Shown piece by piece: positions 1-9,137 of a stretch of DNA of 64,000 nt. The DNA comes from Trichormus sp. M33_DOE_039 (GTDB lineage: Bacteria; Cyanobacteriota; Cyanobacteriia; Cyanobacteriales; Nostocaceae), in NCBI GenBank assembly GCA_015296085.1, contig DVDT01000006.1:1-64000 (forward strand). The letters are read 5' to 3'. The first letter of the stretch is position 1. The number at the start of each line of letters is the position of its first letter. The position numbers and the translations under genes were made by a program. Below the pieces are notes generated by a model. That model was not told the DNA's origin, did not search any database, and worked only from the letters and a program-made list of their open reading frames with translations.

Positions 1-197
1 AGCATTCCAGACATCGAAGCCCCGTTAATTTTTGTGTTAACGTTTTGTGCGGATTGATCGCTTATTGTCATCTACCTCAGAAGCCTAGCCTCCATCTGGA
101 CTGGCTTTTACCTTCTTATCTTTAACCCGAACTCAGGTTAATTAGCAATTGGGTATTAGACATTGGCTAGATAATCTTCCTTGTTTCCTCTGCTTTC
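1..197. other. window edge, no gene seen
   Basis: I see no coding region, RNA gene or clear terminator in this short AT-rich stretch before the stop codon of the dehydrogenase gene. Confidence 0.5.
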
Positions 198-1076
198 CTA
201 ACCTCCACTAACTTCTCCCCAATCTTTAATTACAGTAAATAGAGCAGAATAATCATAATCAGCAAACGACATTTTCATGGCTGTTTGGAGAATTTTCTGC
301 ACATTTTCAATACTGCTGAGATCTAAACCTAGAGATTGGGCTTCAGAAATAAATAAGTCCGTATCTTTAAGCAAATGTTTGGTGGGAAAATTTGGGTTGC
401 TATAGTTTCCGTCTAACATCCGCTGTAGTTTTTTATCGAAGGTAGGTGCGTACAGTGCGCTGTCACGTAAAACTTGCATAAACTTTTCGACATCAATCCC
501 CTGACGCTGCACAAAAGCTAAACTCAGAGCAAAACTCGTAGTTAGAGAACCTATGAGTTGATTTAAGGCTAATTTCAATCCAGATGCAGTTCCTACTGGC
601 CCTATCAGTACAGGATCTGAACCAAAATTCTTGAGTAAATCTAAGTGTCTTTCATATTGTTGTGGATGCGCGCCTACCATCACTGTTAGCGTACCTGCTT
701 TAGCTTCGGGGATGCTTCCCAATACTGGTGCTTCCATGTATTCACCCCCACCCCCAACTACGGAATCTCGAATTTCTTGGCTTTGTGTTGGAGTAATTGT
801 TCCCATCTGGATAATAGTACGCCCAGCCAACGTCCGCCAAGAAGTATCTGACAACAGGACATGATAAATCGCGGCGGCGTTAGTCAACATCAAAATAACG
901 CACTCGGCTTCCCGAATAGCATAGCGGGGATGGGTGACAATTTCCGCGCCTGCTGCTTGCAGGGGTGCTAGTTTTTCTGGGGTACGGTTGTAAGCAATTA
1001 CCTCTATATCTGCTGCTAACAATCTTTGGGCCATTGGTAGTCCCATTAGTCCAGTTCCCAGAAATGCCACCTTCAT
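198..1076 (-). CDS. NAD(P)-binding 3-hydroxyacid dehydrogenase family protein
   Basis: This 292-aa protein belongs to the beta-hydroxyacid dehydrogenase / 6-phosphogluconate dehydrogenase-like family (GLYR-type succinic or glyoxylic semialdehyde reductases). The N-terminal Rossmann motif GTGLMG lies at residues 7-12, and the YNRTP turn at 29-33 has an Arg that usually favours NADPH. A substrate loop with EAPVLGS follows near 115-121. The family catalytic Lys is probably K168 in GLKLALNQ, with N172 four residues later. Length is normal for the family. It stands alone on the minus strand. The substrate cannot be read from the sequence; reduction of glyoxylate or succinic semialdehyde is an inference from the family. 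Confidence 0.88.
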   Translation of the reverse strand: MKVAFLGTGLMGLPMAQRLLAADIEVIAYNRTPEKLAPLQAAGAEIVTHPRYAIREAECVILMLTNAAAIYHVLLSDTSWRTLAGRTIIQMGTITPTQSQEIRDSVVGGGGEYMEAPVLGSIPEAKAGTLTVMVGAHPQQYERHLDLLKNFGSDPVLIGPVGTASGLKLALNQLIGSLTTSFALSLAFVQRQGIDVEKFMQVLRDSALYAPTFDKKLQRMLDGNYSNPNFPTKHLLKDTDLFISEAQSLGLDLSSIENVQKILQTAMKMSFADYDYSALFTVIKDWGEVSGG

Positions 1077-1645
1077 TGTTCACTTTCCTTTAGTAGAGCC
1101 ATTGGCGAGTCTTTTCCTAGACATCGCGTTTTCATAGTTTGATTTTCAGTATTGAGGGAGTAATCACTCTTGACTCCAGTGTCAAATTATCGTTTGTAGT
1201 TAAGACTTTAGTCCTTGTATCTGGATAATAAAGAGTGATTAAATTTTTATCAGATGTTCTACCCCCAAAAGACTGATTTAGCAGTTAGCCACCTGCAGCA
1301 AAACTCGCCATAATGAGGACTGATAGCAAGATACCAGGACTCAGTAGTGTTACTAACATTAACAAGTCATGAGCGGTCATAATTTTTACTCCGATTGTTG
1401 ACTTAGCTTCATAGCAATCACTGTTATGCTAGTCCATATCTTACGAATACAGCATTCTTAAAGAGAGTTTTAACTTTTTGTAGGGGTGTGAAGGAGCTAA
1501 TTGCTTGGTGTGAGCGTAGCGGTAGCGATACAGGAGCATCGACAGTCCGTTGGGCGGCTTTGCCGACTTGAGCCAACTGGCATGTATAGGGGAGAAGAGT
1601 TGGAGTTTTAGGTTGTGGGGTTGTGCTAAAGATTCCTGCTCTCTT
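1077..1645. other. intergenic region with one small gene and a dispersed repeat
   Basis: This 570-bp gap contains the 31-aa membrane peptide gene (1285-1380) and, at about 1503-1570, a GC-rich palindromic dispersed repeat. The repeat ends in a 22-bp motif (core GGGCGGCTTTGCCGACTTG, 1549-1570) that recurs at 22740-22761 and, inverted, at 24765-24786. The rest is AT-rich with no further ORF I can support. Confidence 0.6.
1285..1380 (-). CDS. 31-aa single-span hydrophobic peptide (photosynthetic-complex-type small subunit?)
   Basis: This ORF is too short for the supplied track. It starts with ATG, ends with TAA and encodes 31 residues beginning MTAHDLLMLVTLLSPG and ending in MASFAAGG. Residues 5-28 form one hydrophobic helix. 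A GGAG ribosome binding site sits 8 nt before the ATG, which makes translation credible. Cyanobacteria carry many such 29-45 aa single-helix subunits in photosystems, cytochrome b6f and NDH-1. The sequence does not match the Psb, Psa or Pet small subunits I can recall. It lies 2.6 kb from ndhH on the same strand, so an NDH-1 accessory subunit is one guess. The identity is unresolved. Confidence 0.6.
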   Translation of the reverse strand: MTAHDLLMLVTLLSPGILLSVLIMASFAAGG

Positions 1646-2857
1646 TTATTTTGGCACAGTTAAACCTTTTAGCAGTTGAGAGGGGTTTTGTTGGGATAAT
1701 CCCTTGCTTTGAATTAAAACGCCAAAGCTACCCAATCCTGTCGGATCAATGAGTTGGTGGAGTGTTTCTCGTCGTTTTAGTAGTTGAGAGAGGCCAATTT
1801 CTTGATAAGAAAGGTTTGCAATGCGGTTTCCTAAGCCCAAAGCCATCAAAAATAAACCCTGTTGGATAAAACCAACTTTCTCTAGTCCACAGCACTCACC
1901 CCATCGTTCTAATGCCGTAAAGTCAACATGGGCTGTGATATCTTGTCGCCCAATATTAATATAAGGGTTATTGTGATGACGATGTTGATAGTAGCACTGG
2001 AGTGTTCCTTGCGATCGCCTGGGATTATAATAACGGCTGGCAGGGTAGCCATAATCAATTGTTAGCACATACCCCCGTTGCAAGCGGTCAGCTACTATAC
2101 TCAACCAGTCTAAAGCTGCTAAATTAATCTCACTGCGATAGCCATCCTCATAACCACCCTGCTGAAAATCAATCCCGACTAAATCAAAATACTCTGCTAA
2201 TCGGAGTGTGGATGGTTCGGCTATGACTTCTGTCAAGTATGTATTGCTGGAAGAAGGAGACAAGGACACATTTACTCTTTTATTTACTTCTTCTTCCCTG
2301 AAAGTCACGTAAATTTCCCGCAGTTCACCAGCTTCTAAGATAAACTGATGTACCGGCAAAGCATCGACTAATTCATTTGAGAAAAAACAGCCCACAATTG
2401 AGCTAGGTGATATTTCCTCCCAGTTACACCAACGAACAGGAAACTCTTGCAGGAGTTTTTGTTGTTCCTGTTGGAAGCCCGGGGATTTCTCCACAATTAG
2501 ATACTGCAACACAGAAAAAAAATCAGGATGGTGCTGCTGAGTATATTTCAGAATATGCAACGCCAAAATTCCTTGTCCTGCGCCCATTTCTACCAAATAA
2601 AAGGGTGCAGGTTGCCCTAGAATTTCCCACATTTCCAGAAATTGTTCTGCTAATAACTCGCCAAAGTCATTATCGAGACTGACTGAGGTGAAAAAGTCCC
2701 CGCCTTTAAACCCAATTTTGACGGCATCTCTGGAATAGTAGCCATATTCTGGATGATATAGCACCATCTCCATGTATTCGGCAAAAGTGATTCGCTGTTT
2801 AGGACTCTTAGTTATGCGTTCGGCTATGGCTTGATGTAGTGCCAAATTAAAATCCAT
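1646..2857 (-). CDS. MidA/NDUFAF7-family SAM-dependent methyltransferase
   Basis: The 403-aa product has the hallmarks of the COG1565/DUF185 (MidA, NDUFAF7) protein arginine methyltransferase family: LYHPEYGYYS near residues 33-42, GDFFTS near 53-58, and the SAM motif I VEMGAGQG at 89-96. In mitochondria NDUFAF7 dimethylates an arginine of NDUFS2, the 49-kDa complex I subunit. NdhH, the cyanobacterial homologue of NDUFS2, is encoded two genes away on the same strand, which suggests NdhH as substrate (inference). Length is typical. The gene lies downstream of the GAF gene, with a 170-bp spacer that contains short GTAACCTGT-type repeats. Confidence 0.85.
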   Translation of the reverse strand: MDFNLALHQAIAERITKSPKQRITFAEYMEMVLYHPEYGYYSRDAVKIGFKGGDFFTSVSLDNDFGELLAEQFLEMWEILGQPAPFYLVEMGAGQGILALHILKYTQQHHPDFFSVLQYLIVEKSPGFQQEQQKLLQEFPVRWCNWEEISPSSIVGCFFSNELVDALPVHQFILEAGELREIYVTFREEEVNKRVNVSLSPSSSNTYLTEVIAEPSTLRLAEYFDLVGIDFQQGGYEDGYRSEINLAALDWLSIVADRLQRGYVLTIDYGYPASRYYNPRRSQGTLQCYYQHRHHNNPYINIGRQDITAHVDFTALERWGECCGLEKVGFIQQGLFLMALGLGNRIANLSYQEIGLSQLLKRRETLHQLIDPTGLGSFGVLIQSKGLSQQNPSQLLKGLTVPK

Positions 2858-3027
2858 AGATGACAGGGAAAAGGTGACAGGTAATAGGTTACAGAGGAAA
2901 GAAGAAAAAGCGGTAAGTAATTAATTTCTTTTTAAGTACTTTATCTTGGATTTTCGATTCATTTGTTCACGATATCCGTAACCTGTATTCTTAATACGTG
3001 TAACCCCTGTAACCTGTAGCCTTACAT

Positions 3028-3576
3028 CTAACTCTCTAAAATATAACGAGAGGTGGCTAAAGTTCGCGCACACACTTGCATCAGTTCTATGTCTGATTGT
3101 GACCAATCACGAGTTCCTTGGCAGTGATGAGCTACCAGTAATCCCCACAAACCTTTGGGTGTTAAAATCGGTGCTACTAGGTTGGCGCGGACTTGTAAAT
3201 TGCGGAGAAAATCTCGGTGACAAGTGGCCATTGATTCTGTTTCAATATCCGCGATCGCTTTTACTCTACCAGCTAAATACAGTGCTGCATACTCATCGTT
3301 AAAACACTCATCCGGCCCGGTTGATCCTAGTATGGAAAATTCTTCAGAACCTATGGATTCAAATGTAACTTGTCCATGCCACTGCCAATAAAAGTAGTAT
3401 AAAACCACGCGATCAACCTGGAGGGATTCTCTCAATTGGGTTGTCGTTTGTCGGATTAATGCGTCTCTTTGCATTTTGTTGACAAGACGATTCAGAACCT
3501 TTTGTAAGCCCTCTTCTATAGATGTATTTGAGCTAGGATCAGATTCTGCGTGAGAATGGATTGGCACAGTTCTCAA
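3028..3576 (-). CDS. single-GAF cyanobacteriochrome of the DXCF type
   Basis: The 182-aa protein is essentially one GAF domain. It has both bilin signatures of DXCF cyanobacteriochromes: D-E-C-F at residues 89-92 (second cysteine C91), and C119-H120 in TCHRDFLRNLQVRANL, where the canonical chromophore Cys is followed by His. The strand GLWGLLVAHHC after it is also typical. DXCF proteins covalently bind phycocyanobilin or phycoviolobilin and usually sense blue to green light. No output domain (kinase, GGDEF, methyl-accepting) is present, so it must act through a partner or as a stand-alone light-sensing subunit. It lies between ndhH and the MidA-type methyltransferase on the same strand, 368 bp downstream of the ndhH stop. 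Actual bilin binding needs experiment. Confidence 0.82.
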   Translation of the reverse strand: MRTVPIHSHAESDPSSNTSIEEGLQKVLNRLVNKMQRDALIRQTTTQLRESLQVDRVVLYYFYWQWHGQVTFESIGSEEFSILGSTGPDECFNDEYAALYLAGRVKAIADIETESMATCHRDFLRNLQVRANLVAPILTPKGLWGLLVAHHCQGTRDWSQSDIELMQVCARTLATSRYILES

Positions 3577-3944
3577 ACTTAATAAATTGAGCTAAGTTGG
3601 TCAGTTTTATAGAGTAATGTACTAGATTCTATTGATAAACTATAAATTACTCAGAAAAGCAAATTTAATTTAATATCAATAGAACTAAATAATCAATACC
3701 AAACAAAACTTTAGTTAAATTATTTTTCACAATCTTAATTTATATAACTTTTGCAACAAACTACTGATAATTAATTAAAAATTAATAATTTCTAATTTTT
3801 GATGCTGCGCTAGTAATCCTGTTTGATAATTGAGAATTACCTAATTTAAAAACCCCAATTTTTTGGAAAATCGGGGTTTTTAGCTCTTATTTACTCATTA
3901 AGAGAAACAATTTATGGATTGAATATTCCTCAGAGTGACGAAAA
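3577..3944. other. AT-rich intergenic region with ndhH terminator
   Basis: This gap is strongly AT-rich and holds no supportable ORF. Its only clear element is the hairpin at 3848-3882 next to the ndhH stop codon. A promoter for the GAF gene may lie here, but I cannot point to convincing boxes. Confidence 0.5.
3848..3882 (-). terminator. rho-independent terminator after ndhH
   Basis: An inverted repeat AAAACCCC(A/G)ATTTT pairs across a TTGG loop, with one mismatch in a stem of about 14 bp, and is flanked by a T-run on the minus strand. It lies 63 nt beyond the ndhH stop codon, as expected for a terminator. It could also work on the plus strand. Confidence 0.7.
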
Positions 3945-5129
3945 TTACCTATCAACAGATCCCATGATTACGTCGATACTGCCGAGAATGACGACAATAT
4001 CAGCAACTTTCATGCCACGCAATAAATGAGGGAGGATTTGAAGGTTGTTGAAATCTGCTGGACGGATTTTCCATCTCCAGGGGAAGACGTTATCATCGCC
4101 AACCAGATATATCCCCAGTTCGCCTTTACCGCTTTCTACACGGGCATAAATTTCACCTTTGGGCATTTTGAAGGTAGGTGAAACTTTCTTACCAATATAT
4201 TGGTAATCAAAAGCATCCCACTCCGATTTTTTCCCAGCCGCTAAACGTTTGGCTTCTAGGTTTTCGTAAGGGCCTCCAGGGAGTCCTTTGAGAGCTTGCT
4301 TGAGAATTTTGACAGATTCGCGCATTTCGCGCATCCGCACCATGTAGCGCGCCAAGCAATCACCTGTGGTTTCCCATTGTACGTCCCAATCAAAATCGTC
4401 GTAGCATTCGTAGTGGTCAACTTTCCGCAAATCCCACTTTACGCCAGAAGCCCGTAACATAGGGCCAGATAATCCCCAGTTAATAGCTTCTTCACGGGTA
4501 ATAGTACCAATACCTTCAACGCGACGGCGGAAAATGGGGTTATTGGTAACTAATTTTTCGTATTCATCAACGACAGGTAAGAAATAATCGCAAAATTCCA
4601 TGCACTTATCTACCCAGCCGTAGGGCAAATCAGCAGCTACGCCACCTACGCGAAAGTAGTTATTGTTGACCATGCGGTAGCCAGTAGCGGCTTCCCACAA
4701 ATCATAGATCATCTCCCGTTCTCGGAATTGGTAGAAAAAGGGAGTTTGTGCGCCTACGTCAGCGAGGAAGGGGCCGAACCACAGCAAGTGGTTAGCAATG
4801 CGATTCAATTCCAGCATGATGACGCGGATGTAGCTGGCGCGTTTCGGTACAGTCACACCTGCCAATTTTTCTGGTGCGTTGACAGTGACAGCTTCGTTGA
4901 ACATCCCAGCTGCATAGTCCCAACGACTCACGTAGGGAACATACATAATAGTGGTGCGGTTCTCGGCAATTTTTTCCATGCCTCGATGCAAGTAGCCAAT
5001 CACCGGTTCACAGTCAACAACATCTTCACCATCCAAAGTGACAATTAACCGCAAAACCCCGTGCATGGAGGGATGGTGTGGCCCCATGTTCAGCACCATA
5101 GGTTCAGTGCGGGTTTCTATTCTCGCCAT
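3945..5129 (-). CDS. ndhH: NAD(P)H-quinone oxidoreductase subunit H
   Basis: The 394-aa protein is the 49-kDa-type subunit of the thylakoid NDH-1 complex (homologous to NuoD/NDUFS2), which takes electrons from ferredoxin to plastoquinone in respiration and cyclic electron flow. It opens with the family sequence [16 protein letters not shown] near residues 13-28 and contains GYLHRGMEK, whose Arg49 aligns with the NDUFS2 arginine that NDUFAF7 methylates in mitochondria. It ends in [17 protein letters not shown], the typical C-terminus. Length is normal. It is monocistronic or leads a minus-strand group, with a terminator 63 nt downstream. The 667-bp upstream region separates it from divergent rsmH. 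Confidence 0.97.
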   Translation of the reverse strand: MARIETRTEPMVLNMGPHHPSMHGVLRLIVTLDGEDVVDCEPVIGYLHRGMEKIAENRTTIMYVPYVSRWDYAAGMFNEAVTVNAPEKLAGVTVPKRASYIRVIMLELNRIANHLLWFGPFLADVGAQTPFFYQFREREMIYDLWEAATGYRMVNNNYFRVGGVAADLPYGWVDKCMEFCDYFLPVVDEYEKLVTNNPIFRRRVEGIGTITREEAINWGLSGPMLRASGVKWDLRKVDHYECYDDFDWDVQWETTGDCLARYMVRMREMRESVKILKQALKGLPGGPYENLEAKRLAAGKKSEWDAFDYQYIGKKVSPTFKMPKGEIYARVESGKGELGIYLVGDDNVFPWRWKIRPADFNNLQILPHLLRGMKVADIVVILGSIDVIMGSVDR

Positions 5130-5796
5130 AAATTCCGTGTTCTCCCATTAGAAAATTGTGAGTTGAATCGCTTACATGCCATCCAGACAAGAGTTTTCGT
5201 GTCTGCCAAGCTCATGTTCGTAGAGGCAATATTTTGGGGCAAACCCGGCATTTATTACCCATACGGGAGTATGTTGGAGAGATGGGGGCAGATGAGGGCG
5301 TTTTGTTGATGTTGCATTTTGTTTCACGTCTTCAACTATTATAGGAAAGCTCGATATCCAATAAATTAAGGCACGGGATTTTTTTACATCTCTTGGGTAG
5401 GGTGTAGGGAGATGAAGGGACAAGGGGAAAGTTGACAAGGGAGAATAACTAATGACTAATCAATATTGAATGTTGATATTCAAGAATTAACTTTGCTACT
5501 AAATTTGAATTTACCAGAAAAATACTTCTATATATTGTGAATTTGAATTGGGACTTTATTTTCAGTAAGAGATAGACTATTGTAGATGTCCTGTATTCAG
5601 TATTTCAATGCTAGATAGTAATTATTTATGCGTTAACTCTGTATGAAGTAGATTTGTGGGTACGTTAATTTATATGATTTTAAATATTTATCATTACTAC
5701 AATAAAACCTCAACTAAATAGCTAATTAAAAACTAGAAATCATAAATTCTGATTACTGAATTTTGCTGCCATCCTCTATTTTTTTGTACTAAACTA
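5130..5796. other. divergent intergenic region between ndhH and rsmH
   Basis: This 667-bp stretch must carry promoters for ndhH (minus) and rsmH (plus). It is AT-rich in its rsmH-proximal half. The ORFs reported in it (for example 5172-5438) have low-complexity, non-conserved translations and look spurious. I see no RNA gene or repeat array. Confidence 0.5.
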
Positions 5797-6699
5797 ATGA
5801 ATTCTCATTCTGCCGACTTGCCAGCTACCGAAGAACCGACATTTTCCCATTTACCAGTATTACCGCAAGCAGTAATTACAGGTCTAGCAGTACGTGCTGG
5901 AGGAAATTATCTGGATGCTACAGTAGGCGGTGGTGGTCATAGTCGTTTGATTTTAGCGGCTGCACCAGATATACGACTAACAGCTATTGACCAAGATGAG
6001 GATGCTCTAAATGCTGCAAAAAAGGAGTTAGCAGACTTTAGTGAACAAATCAAATTTATTCGCAGCAATTTTGCCACTTATCAGTTTCCTGCGGGCTGTT
6101 TTGATGGTATTTTGGCGGATTTGGGTGTAAGTTCTTACCACTTGGATACGCCAGAACGAGGTTTTAGTTTTCGTCACACTGCTAGTTTAGATATGCGAAT
6201 GGATCAAAGACAATCTTTGACGGCTGCTGATGTGATTAATGAGTGGGATGAGGCGAAATTAGCAGATATTTTCTTTAAATACGGCGAAGAACGATTATCC
6301 AGACGTATTGCCAAGCGTATTGTTGAAAAAAGACCACTGCACACAACCACAGAATTAGCTGAGGCGATCGCTCTTTGTGTGCCACCTAAATACCGCTATG
6401 GTAGAATCCATCCGGCTACCCGTGTATTTCAAGCCTTGCGAATAGTAGTTAATGATGAGTTAAAGTCCCTAGAGACTTTTGTGGAGAAAGCACCTAACGC
6501 CCTTGTTCCTGGCGGTAGAATCGTCATTATCAGCTTCCACAGTTTAGAAGACCGCTTGGTAAAACATAGTTTACGCAATTCCCCGCTATTAAAAGTTTTA
6601 ACGAAAAAGCCAATTATTGCGACTGAAGAGGAGATTGCTCACAATCCGCGATCGCGTTCTGCCAAACTGAGGATAGCTGAGAGAGTGGTTAGTGGTTAG
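5797..6699 (+). CDS. rsmH: 16S rRNA (cytosine(1402)-N(4))-methyltransferase
   Basis: The 300-aa protein is RsmH (MraW), which N4-methylates C1402 of 16S rRNA near the P site. The N-terminal [10 protein letters not shown] and SAM motif [10 protein letters not shown] (about residues 40-49) are diagnostic, as are the internal [12 protein letters not shown] and the C-terminal [12 protein letters not shown] and [12 protein letters not shown] segments. Length is standard. In many bacteria rsmH opens the dcw cell-division cluster next to ftsL and ftsI. Here it stands alone, and the FtsL-like and ftsI genes lie about 37 kb away, in line with the scattered dcw genes of cyanobacteria. Confidence 0.96.
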   Translation: MNSHSADLPATEEPTFSHLPVLPQAVITGLAVRAGGNYLDATVGGGGHSRLILAAAPDIRLTAIDQDEDALNAAKKELADFSEQIKFIRSNFATYQFPAGCFDGILADLGVSSYHLDTPERGFSFRHTASLDMRMDQRQSLTAADVINEWDEAKLADIFFKYGEERLSRRIAKRIVEKRPLHTTTELAEAIALCVPPKYRYGRIHPATRVFQALRIVVNDELKSLETFVEKAPNALVPGGRIVIISFHSLEDRLVKHSLRNSPLLKVLTKKPIIATEEEIAHNPRSRSAKLRIAERVVSG

Positions 6700-6762
6700 T
6701 GAGGGCATTGGGTAGAATTACTCTTACGTTCCTACAGCCCGACACTTCTCTCAACAGCAAAA

Positions 6763-6786
6763 AGAGGGAGCTAAACTACTCCCTCT
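6763..6786. terminator. hairpin between convergent rsmH and M23 peptidase genes
   Basis: AGAGGGAG and CTCCCTCT form an 8-bp perfect stem around an 8-nt loop, with A-rich flanks on both sides. It sits between two convergent stop codons and is likely a bidirectional terminator, though the U-tracts are poor. Confidence 0.5.
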
Positions 6787-6824
6787 GAAAATAAGAAAAT
6801 AATCAACTTGAAAACAAGTCTTAG

Positions 6825-9137
6825 CTATATGCGGTTTGAGGGCAACATCGCTATAGGGTTAACTGCTCCTTTACCTGCTGGATGAATTTCAAAATGCAGG
6901 TGTGGCCCAGTGCTAAAACCAGTGTTACCTAATCTAGCAATTTGCTGACCTTGGCGTACTTGTTGGCCGACTTGTACCAAAATTGCGCTGTTGTGAGCGT
7001 AACGAGTTAAACTCCCATCAGAATGGCGGATATCTACAAGATTGCCGTAGCCACCTTTATTCCAGCCAGCTTTCTCAACAGTGCCGTCAGACGACGCAAA
7101 AACTGGTACACCAATAGAGTTAGCAATATCAATACCTCGGTGCATTCTACCCCAACGCCAACCATAACCAGAGGTGAGTACACCCTTGGCTGGCCAAATA
7201 TAGGCTACAGAAGAATTTGATGGTGGGGGTGTTGTTTCATCAATGGATCTGGGTAAATACTGGTCTACCGCAGCTAATGGTGGTAGCTTGCTGGGAGAAA
7301 CAGCAGTTCCCCGCATTCTGCCTAGAGAATCGGTGTTATTAACGCCAGATGGAGGTGTTGCAACCCGTGTCCGGGAGGGGGTGCGAGATGGTGCTAGTTG
7401 GCTAGCCCCACTGTTAGGTAAGAACTCTGGATTAATTGGCTCGTCAGTTAGGGGACGAGTTGCACGAAATTCTGGCTTAACTGGTTCGTTAGCGTAACCA
7501 GGTGTAATAGGAGTAGGAACAGCAATGGGGATAGACACGTTTCTTTGAGTAGAAACAGGTCTAGAAGTTGCTACGCCATTGGGAGTAGAAACAGGAATTG
7601 GTATGGCTGCATCTTCTCTATTTGGTGTAGAGTTGTTCCCTGCCTGTTGAGTACGGTATTTCTGTTGTAGTCGCTGAATTTCCGCTTGTAAGCTGCGGAG
7701 TCGCTCGTTTTTACCTCTGGCTACTCTATCAGAGGAATTTCTGGGCTTCTGGATTTCGACAAAAGCTCTGGGAATTGGGGTGTCACCACCGATTCCTTGA
7801 GTTTCGAGATTATTTGCTGTTGTTTCTGTTTCTGGTTCAACAGGAGTAGGTGCTAGGTTTGGGCTGTCTTCTGGTGTTGTTGGCACAGCAACACCGCTGT
7901 TATCAGCTAAACCTGGTGTTTGTGAAGTGAAGGGCTGAGAGTTGATGCTAGTGGGGTTGACGGGAACACTAGCTATTTCAGAATTAATACCGGATTGTGC
8001 TTTTGTTGGGTTTTGAGCAATGACACGACTGTTAACTTGAGCCACAGGAATCAACAATTTCTGGCTGATTTGCAGCTGATTGGGGTCACTGAGTCCGTTG
8101 GCTTTAACTAATTCTGAAATGGAAGTGTTGTAGCGGTTGGCGATCGCTGCTAGCGTATCTCCTGGTTTGACTTCGTAAGTTCCTTGTGGTGATGGTGCTG
8201 TAAGTTGGGGTGTAACTATTGGTGCAGCGACTGTTGGTGGCTGCACAGGAATAGTAATCGCTTGTGGCTGTTTTACACTTGTTGCTAGATTATCCTGGCT
8301 ACCGTTGGTAAGTGTTGGTGACTGTTCAATCACTGTACCGTGGGTGCTGAGAGGAGGCAGCTGATTAGCTATAATCGTTTGTTGCTTCAACTCAGTGGTA
8401 GTTTTTGATAAATCTTTTGACTCCTCAGACCGCAACTCCGCCAGACTTTTTCTTAAACGGTTTGATTTTTCTTGTAGGCGATTCAGCGCAAATTCTTGCT
8501 GTGCTTTTAATTGAGCGTTAATTTCACCACTTTCATCCGCACTATTTGCTGCTTCTGTTTGTGGTTGGGTTTTGATAAATGCAGTTTGTCCAGCATTAAC
8601 ACTGTTAGCTTCAGCAAGCTGTTCTCCAGTCGATTGCGCTTGCTGGGCTTCTGTTAATAAGGCTTGCTGGTCTATGGAAGTTTTGTTAGTTGTAATGTTT
8701 TGAGGAAGAATTTCTGATGTAGAAGCTTGTACAGACATTCCACTTGCCAAAACTTGCCATTTAGCTTCAAGCCCAGGCAACTGTGAAACTGCTGTCGGTT
8801 CAACAATGACAGGATTCTCTGGCACACTTGCTGATAAGACTACTGGAGTCCCCAGCTTTGTGGGAGCAAATTTCACTTCTTTATCGGAGGCAGCAGAAAC
8901 GGTTGAGGCGGCTTTTTGGCTACCTACAGGTGCTGCTGCTTGGGCTTGATCGCTTTGCCGAGTCACCAAAAGGCTGGTTGCGCCCATAGAGATTGCTAAA
9001 CCAATCATGGCTGCTTGTGTCCGCGCACGGCGATTGGCATGATTGTTAACCACGTTTAGCTGATCCACCGGGGCATCATCGCTGCTAGGGGTATTGTTCA
9101 ACACAGCCTTCACTCTTTTTTTCAATGCTCGTTTCAA
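6825..9137 (-). CDS. LysM and M23-family peptidoglycan endopeptidase
   Basis: The 770-aa protein is a cell-wall hydrolase or activator. A basic N-terminus and a hydrophobic segment around residues 40-60 probably anchor or export it. A long low-complexity Thr/Pro/Gln-rich region with short coiled-coil stretches (about 210-250 and 470-495) follows. A LysM domain (YEVKPGDTLAAIANRYNTS, about 318-363) binds peptidoglycan. The C-terminal M23 (LytM) domain (about 645-760) keeps the zinc ligands in HRGID and HLHFE, so it looks catalytically competent. The start is TTG, chosen because a strong AGGAGG lies 6 nt upstream. NlpD/EnvC-type roles in septum splitting are known for the family; the precise role here is inferred. 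Confidence 0.9.
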   Translation of the reverse strand: MKRALKKRVKAVLNNTPSSDDAPVDQLNVVNNHANRRARTQAAMIGLAISMGATSLLVTRQSDQAQAAAPVGSQKAASTVSAASDKEVKFAPTKLGTPVVLSASVPENPVIVEPTAVSQLPGLEAKWQVLASGMSVQASTSEILPQNITTNKTSIDQQALLTEAQQAQSTGEQLAEANSVNAGQTAFIKTQPQTEAANSADESGEINAQLKAQQEFALNRLQEKSNRLRKSLAELRSEESKDLSKTTTELKQQTIIANQLPPLSTHGTVIEQSPTLTNGSQDNLATSVKQPQAITIPVQPPTVAAPIVTPQLTAPSPQGTYEVKPGDTLAAIANRYNTSISELVKANGLSDPNQLQISQKLLIPVAQVNSRVIAQNPTKAQSGINSEIASVPVNPTSINSQPFTSQTPGLADNSGVAVPTTPEDSPNLAPTPVEPETETTANNLETQGIGGDTPIPRAFVEIQKPRNSSDRVARGKNERLRSLQAEIQRLQQKYRTQQAGNNSTPNREDAAIPIPVSTPNGVATSRPVSTQRNVSIPIAVPTPITPGYANEPVKPEFRATRPLTDEPINPEFLPNSGASQLAPSRTPSRTRVATPPSGVNNTDSLGRMRGTAVSPSKLPPLAAVDQYLPRSIDETTPPPSNSSVAYIWPAKGVLTSGYGWRWGRMHRGIDIANSIGVPVFASSDGTVEKAGWNKGGYGNLVDIRHSDGSLTRYAHNSAILVQVGQQVRQGQQIARLGNTGFSTGPHLHFEIHPAGKGAVNPIAMLPSNRI

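Noticed and set aside
5172-5438. 88-aa ORF upstream of ndhH
   Set aside because: No domain, start signal or plausible composition; the region is better read as a divergent promoter region.
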